Under the pieces are notes generated by a model. It worked only from the letters and a program-made list of their open reading frames with translations, did no database searches and was not told the origin of the DNA. The translations under genes and the position numbers were made by a program. Of a stretch of 64,000 nucleotides of DNA, positions 43,966 through 53,172 are shown one piece after another. Numbering within the stretch: the stretch's first letter is position 1; each line of letters opens with the position of its first letter. Source of the DNA: Fimbriimonadaceae bacterium (GTDB lineage Bacteria > Armatimonadota > UBA10988); contig JADZEX010000086.1 of assembly GCA_020850355.1 (NCBI GenBank), positions 20,351 to 84,350 of the forward strand. Reading direction: 5' to 3'.

Positions 43966-46900
43966 ATGCTTCGAAGCAGTTGCGTCGTCTGGTGCTGGCT
44001 GCTGACGGCCAGTTGGGCAGCGGGTGCCGACCCGAGCTGGTACCGCCGTGAGGGGTCCTGGCACGAGACCATGCTGGCGGCGCGGCTGGCCCTCAGCGCG
44101 GAGCAGGCGGCCGGGCACAGCGAGCTGCCCGACGGGCTGAAGCTGGGGGTCTGGCAGGAGTGCGGTCCGCTCTTTGCACCGCAGGGTAAGACCAGCTACC
44201 AGACGGCCTATCCCCCGCAGCAGGGCGTGCAACTGCAGCAGACCGTGCCGAACGGGCGCGGGCAGCAAGCCAGGTGGGCGGCGCGCCCGAACTACCCCGA
44301 CGGCCAGGTCAACAACTTGCGCTCGGGCGATGCCTCGGCGACCTTCCTCTACCGCACCTTGACGGTCCCCACCGCCCGCCCGTTGCGGGTCTACCTGGGC
44401 AGCGACGACGGGCTGGCGGTCTGGCTGAACGGCGTCCAGGTTCACGGCAACGACGTCCCGCGGGGCTGCGCGCCGAATCAGGACGTCCTCGACCTGGCCC
44501 TGCGGGCCGGACGCAACGAACTGCTGCTGAAGGTCTGCAACCAAACTGGCGGCTATGCCTTCTACTTCAGCACGACCCCCACGGCGCAGGGCCAGCCGGC
44601 GGTCGAGCAGCTCTGGCGGCTGGTCCGCCGGGACTTCGCCACGCCGGGCGAGCGGCGCGAGCAGCAGTGGGAGAGCACCGACGCGATCTGGACCGAGGGC
44701 TGGCCGGCCGGCGAGCTGACCACGCTGGCCGGCCGCTACGCCGCCGCCGCCCCGGCCGGCGCCGCCGCTGGCGAGGCCCGTCGCCTGGCGCCCAGCGTTC
44801 GCGGCGCGGCCGACCTGTGGGCCGTCGCCCGGCTCTACGCTACGGCGCAGCGCGTCGCCGAGCAGCAGGCGGCGGTGGCGCAGCTCAATCTCGACGGCCT
44901 GCACGACGCCATCGTCGACCTGCGCGAGACCTATGGCCCGCGCTACCCCGGTGCCGCCGGCTGGCTGGCGCGGCTGTCCGAGCTGCGTGGCCAGGTCGCC
45001 CAGCTCGATCCCGTGACCGCCGACGAGGCGGCCGTGACGGCGCTCTGTGGGGCGGTCGAAGCGCTCCGCAGCGAGGCCCTGCTGGCCAATCCGCTGCTCG
45101 ACTTTGAGCGACTGCTGCTGGTCCGCCGGGCCGGCAACCCGGGCCTGCCGCAGAACTGGCAGGGCAACTGCTCAATGGCCACCAGCGGCTACGACAACAG
45201 CCTGCAGGTGCTCTCGCCGGTGCGGCCCGACGGGCAGGTCAAGACGCTCTACCAGCCGCCGGGTGGCCGCTTCGTTGGCGACCTGAATCTGCACTGGAGC
45301 GCCGACCGACTGCTCTTCTCGATGCCCGACAGCCGCAACCTGTGGCAGGTCTGGGAACTGCCCAGCAGCGGCGGCGAGCCGCGGCAGGTGACGCCGGCCG
45401 ACCTGCCCGACGTCCACAGCTTCACCGGCTGCTACCTGCCCGACGGCCGGATCATCTACAGCTCGACCGCCTGTTACCAGGGCGTGCCCTGCGTCGGGGG
45501 CGGCGACAAGGTCTCGCTGCTCTACTTGCTCGACCCGGCCAGCGGCAAGGTCCGGCAGCTCACCTTCGACCAGGACCATAGCTGGTACCCCACCGTACTC
45601 AACAGCGGGCGGGTGATCTACACCCGCTGGGAGTACGGCGACAGCGCGCACTACTTCACGCGGCTGCTATTCTCGATGAACCCCGACGGCACCAACCAGA
45701 CCGAGTTCTATGGCAGCAACTCCTACTGGCCGAACTCCCTGTTCTACGCCCGCCCGGTGCCCGGCTCGCCGACCAAGGTGGCGGCGATCGTCTCGGGCCA
45801 CCATGGCGTGGCGCGGCAGGGCGAGCTGGTGATCCTCGACGTCGCCCAGGGCCGCCGCGAGGCCAACGGCGCGGTGCAGCGGATTCCGGGGCGGCAGCAG
45901 CCGGTCGAACCGAAGATCGTCGACCAGTTGGTCAACGACAGTTGGCCGCGCTTCCTGCACCCCTGGCCGCTCAGCGCGAAGTACCTGCTGGCCAGCGGCC
46001 GGCGCAGCGAGCGCGAGCCGTGGGGCATCTACCTGGTCGACACCTTTGACAACCTGGTGCTGCTGCGCCAGGACCCCTCCGCGATGCTGCTGGAGCCGGT
46101 GCCGCTGCGCCGCCGCGAAGCGCCGCCGGCAATCCCTGACAAGGTCAAGCTCGACCGCAGCGATGCCACGGTCTACGTCGCCGACGTCTACAGCGGGCCG
46201 GGCCTGGTGGGCGTGCCGCGGGGCAGCGTCAAATCGCTGCGGGTCTACAGCAACCACTTCGCCTATCCGGGCATGGGCGGGCACATCAACGTTGGCATCG
46301 ACGGCCCGTGGGATGTCAAGCGGATCCTGGGCACGGTGCCGGTGGCCGCCGACGGGTCGGTCTACTTCCGGGCGCCGGCCAACACGCCGTTGGCGGTCGA
46401 GCCGTGCGACGATCAGGGACAGGCGCTGGCGCTGATGCGGAGCTGGATGACGGCGATGCCCGGCGAGGCGTTGAGCTGTGTCGGCTGTCACGAGACCCAG
46501 AACACCGCCCCGCCACGACGGCGCACCCTCGCCGCGAGCGCCGCGCCGGCCGAGATTGCGCCCTGGCACGGCCCCGCGCGGGGCTTCAGCTTCACCCGTG
46601 AGGTCCAGCCGGTGCTCGACCGGGCCTGCGTCGGCTGCCACGACGGCGCCGCGGCGGCGCCCGACCTGCGCGACGACCGGCCGGCCGAGGCCCGCGGCTG
46701 GTCGCCGTCGTATGTCGGCCTTCACCCCTACGTGCGGCGGCCCGGCCCCGAAAGCGACTATCACCTGCTGACGCCGACCGAGTTCACCGCCGATACCAGC
46801 GAGCTGGTCCAACTGCTCCGCAAGGGCCACCACAACGTGCGGCTGACCGCCACCGAGTGGGACCGGCTGATCACCTGGATCGACCTCAACGTGCCGAGTC

Positions 46901-47949
46901 TGGGGACCTGGAGCGAGGAGAAGCCGATCCCGGGGGCCGGGCACCAGCAGCGCGAGGCCTACCGCCTGCGCTTCGCCGGGCTCGAGGTGGACCACGAGCA
47001 GATCCCGACGGTGCGGCCGCGGCCGGCCTATGTGGCGCCCGAACCGTTGGCCGCGCCGCCCGAGCCGCCGCTGACGGCCGCCGGCTTCCCGTGCGACAGC
47101 GCCACGGCCCAGGCCCGCCAGGCCGCCGCCGGGGCGGTGCAGCAGGTTGTCGAGCTGCCCGGCGGGCTGCGCCTGGAGCTGCAACGTGTACCCGCCGGCA
47201 GCTTCGTGATGGGTGACGCCACCGCCAGCCCCGCCGAGCGGCCACGCAGCGCGGTGGACCTCCCGCGGGCCTTCTGGATGGCGCGCTGCGAAATCACCAA
47301 CGCGCAGTTCGCGACCTTCGACCCGGCCCACGACAGCCGGTATATCAGCGAGACCAACAAAGACCAGACCCGCCGCGGGGTGCCGGTCAACCAGCCGCAG
47401 CAGCCGGTGGTGCGGGTCTCGCAACAGGCAGCGCGGGCCTTCTGCGAGTGGCTCAGCCGGCAGACCGGCCGGCGCTTCCGGCTGCCGACCGAAGCGGAGT
47501 GGGAGTACGCCTGCCGCGCCGGCAGCGCCGGGCCTACCTGGTACGGCGACCTGGCGGTGGACTTCGGCCCCTTTGCCAACCTCGCCGACCGCACCGTGGC
47601 GGCCCTGGCGCGGGCCAACTCGCCGAAGTGGATGCCGCGGATCGATGGTGTCAGCGACGGCCAGGTGGTCACCGCGCCGGTCGGCAGCTACCGGCCGAAC
47701 CCGTGGGGGCTGTGCGACCTGATCGGCAACGCCGCCGAGTGGACCAGCAGCGATTTCGCGCCGTATCCTTATCGCGTTGACGATGGCGGGGAGGCGGGTG
47801 GGGCGCTGACGGCGAAAGTGGTCCGCGGCGGCAGTTGGTACGACCGGCCGTACCGCGCCACGGCCGCCTGGCGGTTGGCCTACCCGGCCTGGCGGCAGGT
47901 CTACAACGTCGGCTTCCGGGTCGTCGCCGACGACACGCCAGACCGCTAG
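43966..47949 (+). CDS. Giant exported protein: PA14-like, PD40 propeller, two heme-c motifs, FGE-like domain
   Basis: This encodes 1327 residues with a signal peptide. In order: a galactose-binding/PA14-like domain (VYLGSDDGLAVWLNGVQVHG, about 140-200); a helical region; a PD40-type propeller (about 400-780: LLFSMPDSRNLWQVW, TFDQDHSWYPTVLN); two CVGCH heme-binding motifs (about 836 and 886); and a C-terminal formylglycine-generating-enzyme (SUMF1) fold (VPAGSFVMGD, RLPTEAEWEYACRAG, GNAAEWTSSD, VRGGSWYDRPY, NVGFRVV). The Cys pair that true FGE uses near its C-terminus is absent, so it probably does not activate the sulfatases nearby. It and the following gene form an electron-transfer-like pair. 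Confidence 0.85.
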   Translation: MLRSSCVVWCWLLTASWAAGADPSWYRREGSWHETMLAARLALSAEQAAGHSELPDGLKLGVWQECGPLFAPQGKTSYQTAYPPQQGVQLQQTVPNGRGQQARWAARPNYPDGQVNNLRSGDASATFLYRTLTVPTARPLRVYLGSDDGLAVWLNGVQVHGNDVPRGCAPNQDVLDLALRAGRNELLLKVCNQTGGYAFYFSTTPTAQGQPAVEQLWRLVRRDFATPGERREQQWESTDAIWTEGWPAGELTTLAGRYAAAAPAGAAAGEARRLAPSVRGAADLWAVARLYATAQRVAEQQAAVAQLNLDGLHDAIVDLRETYGPRYPGAAGWLARLSELRGQVAQLDPVTADEAAVTALCGAVEALRSEALLANPLLDFERLLLVRRAGNPGLPQNWQGNCSMATSGYDNSLQVLSPVRPDGQVKTLYQPPGGRFVGDLNLHWSADRLLFSMPDSRNLWQVWELPSSGGEPRQVTPADLPDVHSFTGCYLPDGRIIYSSTACYQGVPCVGGGDKVSLLYLLDPASGKVRQLTFDQDHSWYPTVLNSGRVIYTRWEYGDSAHYFTRLLFSMNPDGTNQTEFYGSNSYWPNSLFYARPVPGSPTKVAAIVSGHHGVARQGELVILDVAQGRREANGAVQRIPGRQQPVEPKIVDQLVNDSWPRFLHPWPLSAKYLLASGRRSEREPWGIYLVDTFDNLVLLRQDPSAMLLEPVPLRRREAPPAIPDKVKLDRSDATVYVADVYSGPGLVGVPRGSVKSLRVYSNHFAYPGMGGHINVGIDGPWDVKRILGTVPVAADGSVYFRAPANTPLAVEPCDDQGQALALMRSWMTAMPGEALSCVGCHETQNTAPPRRRTLAASAAPAEIAPWHGPARGFSFTREVQPVLDRACVGCHDGAAAAPDLRDDRPAEARGWSPSYVGLHPYVRRPGPESDYHLLTPTEFTADTSELVQLLRKGHHNVRLTATEWDRLITWIDLNVPSLGTWSEEKPIPGAGHQQREAYRLRFAGLEVDHEQIPTVRPRPAYVAPEPLAAPPEPPLTAAGFPCDSATAQARQAAAGAVQQVVELPGGLRLELQRVPAGSFVMGDATASPAERPRSAVDLPRAFWMARCEITNAQFATFDPAHDSRYISETNKDQTRRGVPVNQPQQPVVRVSQQAARAFCEWLSRQTGRRFRLPTEAEWEYACRAGSAGPTWYGDLAVDFGPFANLADRTVAALARANSPKWMPRIDGVSDGQVVTAPVGSYRPNPWGLCDLIGNAAEWTSSDFAPYPYRVDDGGEAGGALTAKVVRGGSWYDRPYRATAAWRLAYPAWRQVYNVGFRVVADDTPDR

Positions 47950-47980
47950 ATCGTGGACTGAGGACTCGGGAGAACGGGCT

Positions 47981-49843
47981 GTGACGCCACGGATTCGGAC
48001 CGCACGTTGGGTCGTGCTGCTGCTGCTGGCCCTCTGGATCGCTGCGCCCGGCGCCTTCACGGCGTCACCCGCGCGGCCCCATGCCCCGGCCGCGCTGGCG
48101 CTGAGCCCCGATGGGCAACGGCTCTACGTCGCCGAGGAGACCGGGCAACGGCTGGTGATCTGCGACGCCGCCGGTCGTGAGACCGCGGCGGTGGCGCTGC
48201 CGGGTCCGGCCACCGGCCTGGCCATCGGCCCGGACGGCCGGCGCGCCTACGTCACCTGCGCCGAGCGCAAGCTGGCCGTGGTCGACCTGCTGAAGCCCGC
48301 CCTCAGCGCCACCTGGGTGGTCGGTTACGGGGCCTGCAGCCCGGTGGTCGACGCACCCGGCCAACGGCTCTGGGTCTGCAACCGCTGGACCAACTCGGTC
48401 AGTGCCCTGGACCTGGCGACGGGCAAACCGCTGCTGGGTCTGCCGGCGCAGCGCGAGCCGGTCGCCGCCGCGATCACCCCCGACGGCGCCACGCTGGCCG
48501 TCGCCAACCTGCTCAGCACCGCCGCCGCCACGGCCACCGAAGTGGCCGCCAGCGTCACGCTGATCGACGCCCGCGCCAAGAAAGTCGCCGCCCAGGTCGC
48601 CCTGCCCGACGGCAGCCACAGCCTCAACGCCGTGGCGCTCGATCCGGCCGGCAGCACGCTCTTCGTGTCACACCTGCTGTCGCGCTACCACCTGCCGACC
48701 ACGCAGCTCGAACGCGGCTGGATGAACACCAACGCGCTGACGCTGATCGATCTGCCCGGCCGTCAGCGGATCGCCACGGTGCTGCTCGACGACGTCGACC
48801 GCGGCGCCGCCAACCCCTGGGGCGTGGCCGCCAGTCCCGACGGCAAGTGGCTGGTCGTGGCCCACGCCGGGACGCACGAGGCCAGCCTGATCGACCTGCC
48901 GGCGCTGCGCCAGAAGATCGACGCCGCCAAGCAGGCCCGCGAGAGTGTCGCCAGCCGTGAGACCGGTGGCGAGGGCTACGGGCCGGCCGCCGGGATCAGC
49001 GAAGACCTCACCTTCATGCTCAACATCCGCCGCCGCCTGGCGCTGCCGCTGCTCGGCCCGCGCGCCGTGGTGGCCACCAACCAGGCCGCCTGGGTGGCCG
49101 GCTACTTCAGCGACAACCTGGTTCAGGTCGCCCTCCCGGGGGGCGCCACCACGGCGGTCGAGCTGCTCCCGCGGGTTGAGCTGACGCAGGCCCAGCGCGG
49201 GCAGCTGCTCTTCGCCGACGCCTCGCTCTGCTTCCAGAACTGGCAGTCCTGCCTCAGTTGCCACCCCGACCACCGCGTCGACGGGCTCAACTGGGACCTG
49301 CTCAACGACGGGCTGGGCAACCCGAAGAACACTAAGAACATGTGCCTGGCGCACGCCACGCCGCCCTCGATGAGCCTCGGCGTGCGCGACGACGCGACGG
49401 TCGCGGTGCGGGCGGGGATTCGCTACATTCAGTTCGCCGTCCGCCCGCCCGAGGATGCTGAGGCGATCGACGCCTGGCTCAGCTCGCTCCGCCCGCGGCT
49501 CAGCCCGAAGTTGGTCAATGGCCAGCTCAACACCGCCGCGCAGCGCGGCAAGAAGGTCTTCGACGATCCGCAGGTCGGTTGCGCCAAGTGCCACCGCGGG
49601 CCGCTGCTGACCGATCTGCAGAGCTACGACGTCGGCACCGGTGAGGGGCTCGACGCCGACCTCAAGTTCGACACGCCGACCTTGCGCGAGGTCTGGCGTA
49701 GCGGGCCCTTCCTACACGACGGTCGGGCGGCGACCCTCAAGGAGGTCGTCACCACCGCCAACGCGGCCAACCGGCACGGGCAGACCAGCAAGCTGAGCGC
49801 GGCGCAGATCAACGACCTGGTCGAGTACCTGGCGTCGCTGTAG
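47981..49843 (+). CDS. Exported YVTN propeller fused to di-heme cytochrome c peroxidase-like domain
   Basis: This encodes 620 residues from GTG 47981 after GGGAG, with an N-terminal signal (WVVLLLLALWIAAPGAF). Residues of about 30-360 form a YVTN-type propeller (LALSPDGQRLYVAEETG, LAIGPDGRRAYVTCA, VAASPDGKWLVVAHAG). Residues of about 395-620 resemble MauG/CCP di-heme proteins, with CLSCH (about 423) and CAKCH (about 533) heme-attachment sites and the FDTPTLREVWRSGPFLHDGRAATL signature. The protein would sit in the periplasm and move electrons or reduce peroxide. It lies 31 bases after the giant cytochrome/FGE-like gene. Confidence 0.88.
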   Translation: MTPRIRTARWVVLLLLALWIAAPGAFTASPARPHAPAALALSPDGQRLYVAEETGQRLVICDAAGRETAAVALPGPATGLAIGPDGRRAYVTCAERKLAVVDLLKPALSATWVVGYGACSPVVDAPGQRLWVCNRWTNSVSALDLATGKPLLGLPAQREPVAAAITPDGATLAVANLLSTAAATATEVAASVTLIDARAKKVAAQVALPDGSHSLNAVALDPAGSTLFVSHLLSRYHLPTTQLERGWMNTNALTLIDLPGRQRIATVLLDDVDRGAANPWGVAASPDGKWLVVAHAGTHEASLIDLPALRQKIDAAKQARESVASRETGGEGYGPAAGISEDLTFMLNIRRRLALPLLGPRAVVATNQAAWVAGYFSDNLVQVALPGGATTAVELLPRVELTQAQRGQLLFADASLCFQNWQSCLSCHPDHRVDGLNWDLLNDGLGNPKNTKNMCLAHATPPSMSLGVRDDATVAVRAGIRYIQFAVRPPEDAEAIDAWLSSLRPRLSPKLVNGQLNTAAQRGKKVFDDPQVGCAKCHRGPLLTDLQSYDVGTGEGLDADLKFDTPTLREVWRSGPFLHDGRAATLKEVVTTANAANRHGQTSKLSAAQINDLVEYLASL

Positions 49844-49861
49844 GGCGCGGCGCCGCCCGGC

Positions 49862-51583
49862 TCAGGGCTGCGACCAGGCTGCGATGCCCTCGGCGAAGGT
49901 CCGGCCCCAGGCGTGGTAGTCGTCTTGCGTCGCCGTGCCTTCGCCGAAGATCTCGACGGTGAAGGCCAGCTTGGCGCGACCATCGAACTGCAGCCAGCCC
50001 ACCGCCAGCCGCCGCAGGTCGGTTTCGCCCATCGTCACGTAGCTGACCATCTGCTTCCAGAAGGTGATCCCGAGACTGCCCTGCAGGCGCGGCCGGATCT
50101 GGTCGATCAGCCGCTGGGCCGCGGCGGCCGTGGCCGGGTCGGTCAGCTCCGCGCCGGGCGTCATCAGCAGCGTCTGCCGCTGCTCGCGGCTCCAGCCGTG
50201 GAAGTCCATCGTCAGCGCCAGCGGCAGCCCCTGCGCCGCCAACCGCTGGGCCAGCTTCTCGACCGCGGTCGTCTCCGGGGCCGTACCGAGGCCCCACTGG
50301 CGGTTGAGGTTGCCCGCGGGATGGTAGAGATTGCCCGCCGCGATGCCGTCCGGGTTCATCTGCGGCACCGCGTACAGCACGAACTGCCGCCGCAGCCGCT
50401 GGGCGCGCGGGTCTTCGGAGAGCCAGAAGCGGAGCAGTCCCTCCAGGGCGTGGGCGCCGGTCGTCTCCAGATCGTGCTGCAGCGTCGTGAAGATCAGCGC
50501 TTGCTTGCCGGCCTCGGCCACCTGCGGGTCGGTGATCCGATAGCACCGCAGCTCCCGCCCCTCACGGGTCGGGCCCAGCACCTCCACGGCGAATGCCGGG
50601 TGGCCCCGCTGGGCCTCCACAAAGCGGTCGACCTGGGCCGCCGTGTACGGGTAGAACGAAGCGATCCAGGCCGGTTCGCTGGTGAAGCGACAGGTCCAGG
50701 TGAGCGTCGTGCCGTCGTCGTTCCAGGTCGTCGGCGTGACGCCCTCCCAGCGGTCGCCATCGTAGCTCAGCACCGGCAGCCGCGTGCCATTGCCGGCGGT
50801 CGTCTCGCGGCTGAACGGCGCCGGGTTGAGGTGGAAGGTCACTTCCTTGTCGCGACAACCATCGACCCGGAAGTGGAACCACAGGAACGGCGGCCGCGGA
50901 CGGCCTGGCGGCACGGTGTAGAGGTAGAACTCCTCGTCGCCGACCTCCTTGACCGCGCCGAGGGCGCCGTTCGGGAAGTCGGCGCTGAGCTTGACCTGTC
51001 CCCGTCCCCGCGCCGGGGCGAGGTCCCAGACGTGCGAGTCGGGCGGCTCGAAGCCCGGGTTGCGGAGCCTGTTCGGCGCGTCGGCCGTGGCGTCGCCCAG
51101 GAAGGCGTCGTCGTACCAGACCTGCCCCACGCCATGCAGGTAGAGCAGCAGCCGCACCCGCACCACGCCCGGCAGCACGGTGAACCGTCCGCCGGCCTGC
51201 TGCCATTCCGCCGCCGGCGCCAGGTTCTGCTGCACCAGCGCGCGGTGGCTCGACTCGCCCGCGGCGGTGTAGGTGTCAATCAACACCGCGGCCCGGCCGG
51301 CCAACGGCGTCGTCGTGCGCCAATGCACTTCCCAGCGGTACTCTCGGTCGGTCGGCAAAGCGGTGCGGTCGATGAACTCCTGGATGAAGCAGGCCCGCGC
51401 CCCGTTCTCGGCGCTGCTGCCGCGTAGGAACCCCGCCCCCCGCCCGCCGTGCGGCCGCGCCAGATCGAGCCCGGCGACATGGCTCTCGCCCGTCGGAAAC
51501 ATCGGCCGCCAGCCGCTCAGACTGGGCAACTCCTGCGCCGGCAACGCGGTCAGCAGGCAGAGCAGCCACCACCAGGTGCGCAT
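49862..51583 (-). CDS. Exported M14 metallocarboxypeptidase
   Basis: This encodes 573 residues with a signal peptide (RTWWWLLCLLTALPAQ). The N-terminal 300 residues are two beta-sandwich-like domains. The peptidase follows: LQHDLETTG (H-x-x-E zinc pair, about 367), MNPDG and GNLNRQW (substrate-binding Asn-Arg, about 408-425), MDFHGW (third zinc His, about 458) and TVEIFGEG (catalytic Glu, about 541). The usual HPGE is HDLE, but the spacing is kept. It cleaves C-terminal residues or peptide cross-links outside the cytoplasm. It faces the cytochrome gene convergently with 18 bases between. Confidence 0.87.
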   Translation of the reverse strand: MRTWWWLLCLLTALPAQELPSLSGWRPMFPTGESHVAGLDLARPHGGRGAGFLRGSSAENGARACFIQEFIDRTALPTDREYRWEVHWRTTTPLAGRAAVLIDTYTAAGESSHRALVQQNLAPAAEWQQAGGRFTVLPGVVRVRLLLYLHGVGQVWYDDAFLGDATADAPNRLRNPGFEPPDSHVWDLAPARGRGQVKLSADFPNGALGAVKEVGDEEFYLYTVPPGRPRPPFLWFHFRVDGCRDKEVTFHLNPAPFSRETTAGNGTRLPVLSYDGDRWEGVTPTTWNDDGTTLTWTCRFTSEPAWIASFYPYTAAQVDRFVEAQRGHPAFAVEVLGPTREGRELRCYRITDPQVAEAGKQALIFTTLQHDLETTGAHALEGLLRFWLSEDPRAQRLRRQFVLYAVPQMNPDGIAAGNLYHPAGNLNRQWGLGTAPETTAVEKLAQRLAAQGLPLALTMDFHGWSREQRQTLLMTPGAELTDPATAAAAQRLIDQIRPRLQGSLGITFWKQMVSYVTMGETDLRRLAVGWLQFDGRAKLAFTVEIFGEGTATQDDYHAWGRTFAEGIAAWSQP

Positions 51584-51778
51584 CGCGGTCTCCGCCCGCT
51601 GATTGGCGACCCGCCGGCGCAGGCCTGCCTGGGGGCGGTGGGGCGAGTGACTACCGATTGCCGAGGGGCGTTGCGGAAATGCCGCAGGCAGCCTTCAGCG
51701 CGGAGGGCATCTCAAAGCCGGCCGTAGCACCACAGGAGGTCGGCGAGGCGATGGGACCAATGCACCGGCTGAGGATGG

Positions 51779-52594
51779 ATGAGTCCGACGGTGATGCTGA
51801 ACCTACACGACATGGCTACCCAGAATGCCACGCAACTGACCGCGCAGGCAGACCAGGTCGCCCCGCCCGGCTCCGAAGCGGCGACGTTCCGCCAGCAGGT
51901 GAAAGACCATGCTGGAGTCGCCCTGTGCGTGCGCCACGCGGTGCTCGCGAAGTGGCTGGCCGACGGGCAATACCTCAACTGCTACGAGCTCGCCGGGCGC
52001 CGCGCGGAGGACTCGGGCCGGACCAGTGACCAGGAACTGCGCGACATTCTGCGGAGTTGGTACGGTAAGAGACAGGCCTTCGACGCGGCAGTTGACGGCG
52101 CCCAGCACTTCCACTACGGCCTACTGCACTGGCGCGGCGCGGCTCCCTGCCAGTACGGTCCGGTGGCGGTGCGGCTTGACGCCGACGACGACGTGGTGTA
52201 CCTGCCGCGTGACAGTTTGTCGTACCTCGACAGTTCTCTCACCATCGATGCTGCGGCGCTGGCGGCGGACCTGGCGCCCGCCGCGCAACGGGGTGATCTG
52301 GCAGTGGTCAAACACGGCACCGAGGTTGCCACCGCGGCCGCGCCCGCGCGGTTGCTGGTCGACTCCGCGGCCGGTTACTGTGAAGGCATCCTGTCGCAGC
52401 CAGTTGGCTGCGCCAGGATCGCGGTGGTCTGGCTGGGTCGCCGTGAGTGGAACCAGTTGCTGGACTGGATGTTCGAGGCAGAGCTCGGCCTGCCTCTGGA
52501 CCCTGAGGTCGCGGTTGAGCTGTCTGGGTTCCGCGCTTGGAAAGCCGTCTACAGCAGACGCGGCCTGAAAGTGGAGTTGGACGATGAGCATTGA
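51779..52594 (+). CDS. Unrecognised protein, first gene of a KGGVGR-ATPase cassette
   Basis: This encodes up to 271 residues. The start at 51779 has GAGG only four bases away, so a later ATG (51794 or 51812) is possible. There is no signal peptide. A helical N-terminus (EAATFRQQVKDHAGVALCVRHAVLAKWL) is followed by a mixed region with HFHYGLLHWRG, YGPVAVRLDADDDVVYLPRDS and RIAVVWLGRREWNQLL. The conserved-looking His, Tyr and acidic residues could form an active site, but no family is recognised. The stop overlaps the next gene by 11 bases. Context suggests an effector or sensor for the ATPase encoded two genes downstream. That is a guess. Confidence 0.65.
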   Translation: MSPTVMLNLHDMATQNATQLTAQADQVAPPGSEAATFRQQVKDHAGVALCVRHAVLAKWLADGQYLNCYELAGRRAEDSGRTSDQELRDILRSWYGKRQAFDAAVDGAQHFHYGLLHWRGAAPCQYGPVAVRLDADDDVVYLPRDSLSYLDSSLTIDAAALAADLAPAAQRGDLAVVKHGTEVATAAAPARLLVDSAAGYCEGILSQPVGCARIAVVWLGRREWNQLLDWMFEAELGLPLDPEVAVELSGFRAWKAVYSRRGLKVELDDEH

Positions 52595-53162
52595 CCTGGT
52601 GGCGCTGGCGCCAGGCGAGGGCTGGGCGATCTACCGCGACGGGGGCCAGGCCTACCTGCTGCGGCCGCCGCTGGCGGCCGAGCGGGCCGAGGCACTGCGT
52701 GACGCCGAGGTCGACCGGGCCGTGTTGGGGCACGGCTTCGAGCCCCAGGCGGCGGCTTTCGACACGGTGCAGGCCCTGATCGAAGATCTCCGCGAGCGGT
52801 TGCGGCAGAGCCCGATGGATGGTCGAGCCGAGGCCGCGGCGCTGTTCGCGACTTTCGACGAGGGTGAGCTCTCTGCTGCGATGCACCGGGTCGAAACCCA
52901 ATATGTCGCGACTCGTCGCTACGACGAAGCGGCGAAGCTGCTGGCGGCGATGGCGGCATCCGTACCGGACAGCGTCACTCGCCGCCAGGTTACGGCGCTG
53001 CAGAAGCAGTGCGAGATGGCCCGGAAGACACTGGAGGCAGGCACGACACCAGCGCGCAGGGAGCGCTTCGCGCTGGCCTTCGAGGTCTACGGCCAGGAGA
53101 AGCTAGCAGCCGCCACCGCGCACGTTCAGGCGACCGGCCAGGTGCTGCCACGGGCGGCCTGA
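52584..53162 (+). CDS. Unrecognised mainly helical protein, second gene of the cassette
   Basis: This encodes 192 residues starting at ATG 52584, preceded by GGAG and overlapping the previous stop by 11 bases. A short beta-rich N-terminus (IDLVALAPGEGWAIYRDGG) is followed by long amphipathic helices (FDTVQALIEDLRERLRQ, TRRQVTALQKQCEMARKTLEAG). It could be an adaptor that binds the ATPase or the first-gene product. No known motif is visible. The ten bases before the next gene contain its ribosome binding site. Confidence 0.65.
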   Translation: MSIDLVALAPGEGWAIYRDGGQAYLLRPPLAAERAEALRDAEVDRAVLGHGFEPQAAAFDTVQALIEDLRERLRQSPMDGRAEAAALFATFDEGELSAAMHRVETQYVATRRYDEAAKLLAAMAASVPDSVTRRQVTALQKQCEMARKTLEAGTTPARRERFALAFEVYGQEKLAAATAHVQATGQVLPRAA

Positions 53163-53172
53163 GGAGCGATCC

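Noticed and set aside
43966..47949. Sulfatase-activating formylglycine-generating enzyme
   Set aside because: Only the fold matches. The cysteines required for activity are absent, and the protein is a large heme/propeller fusion.
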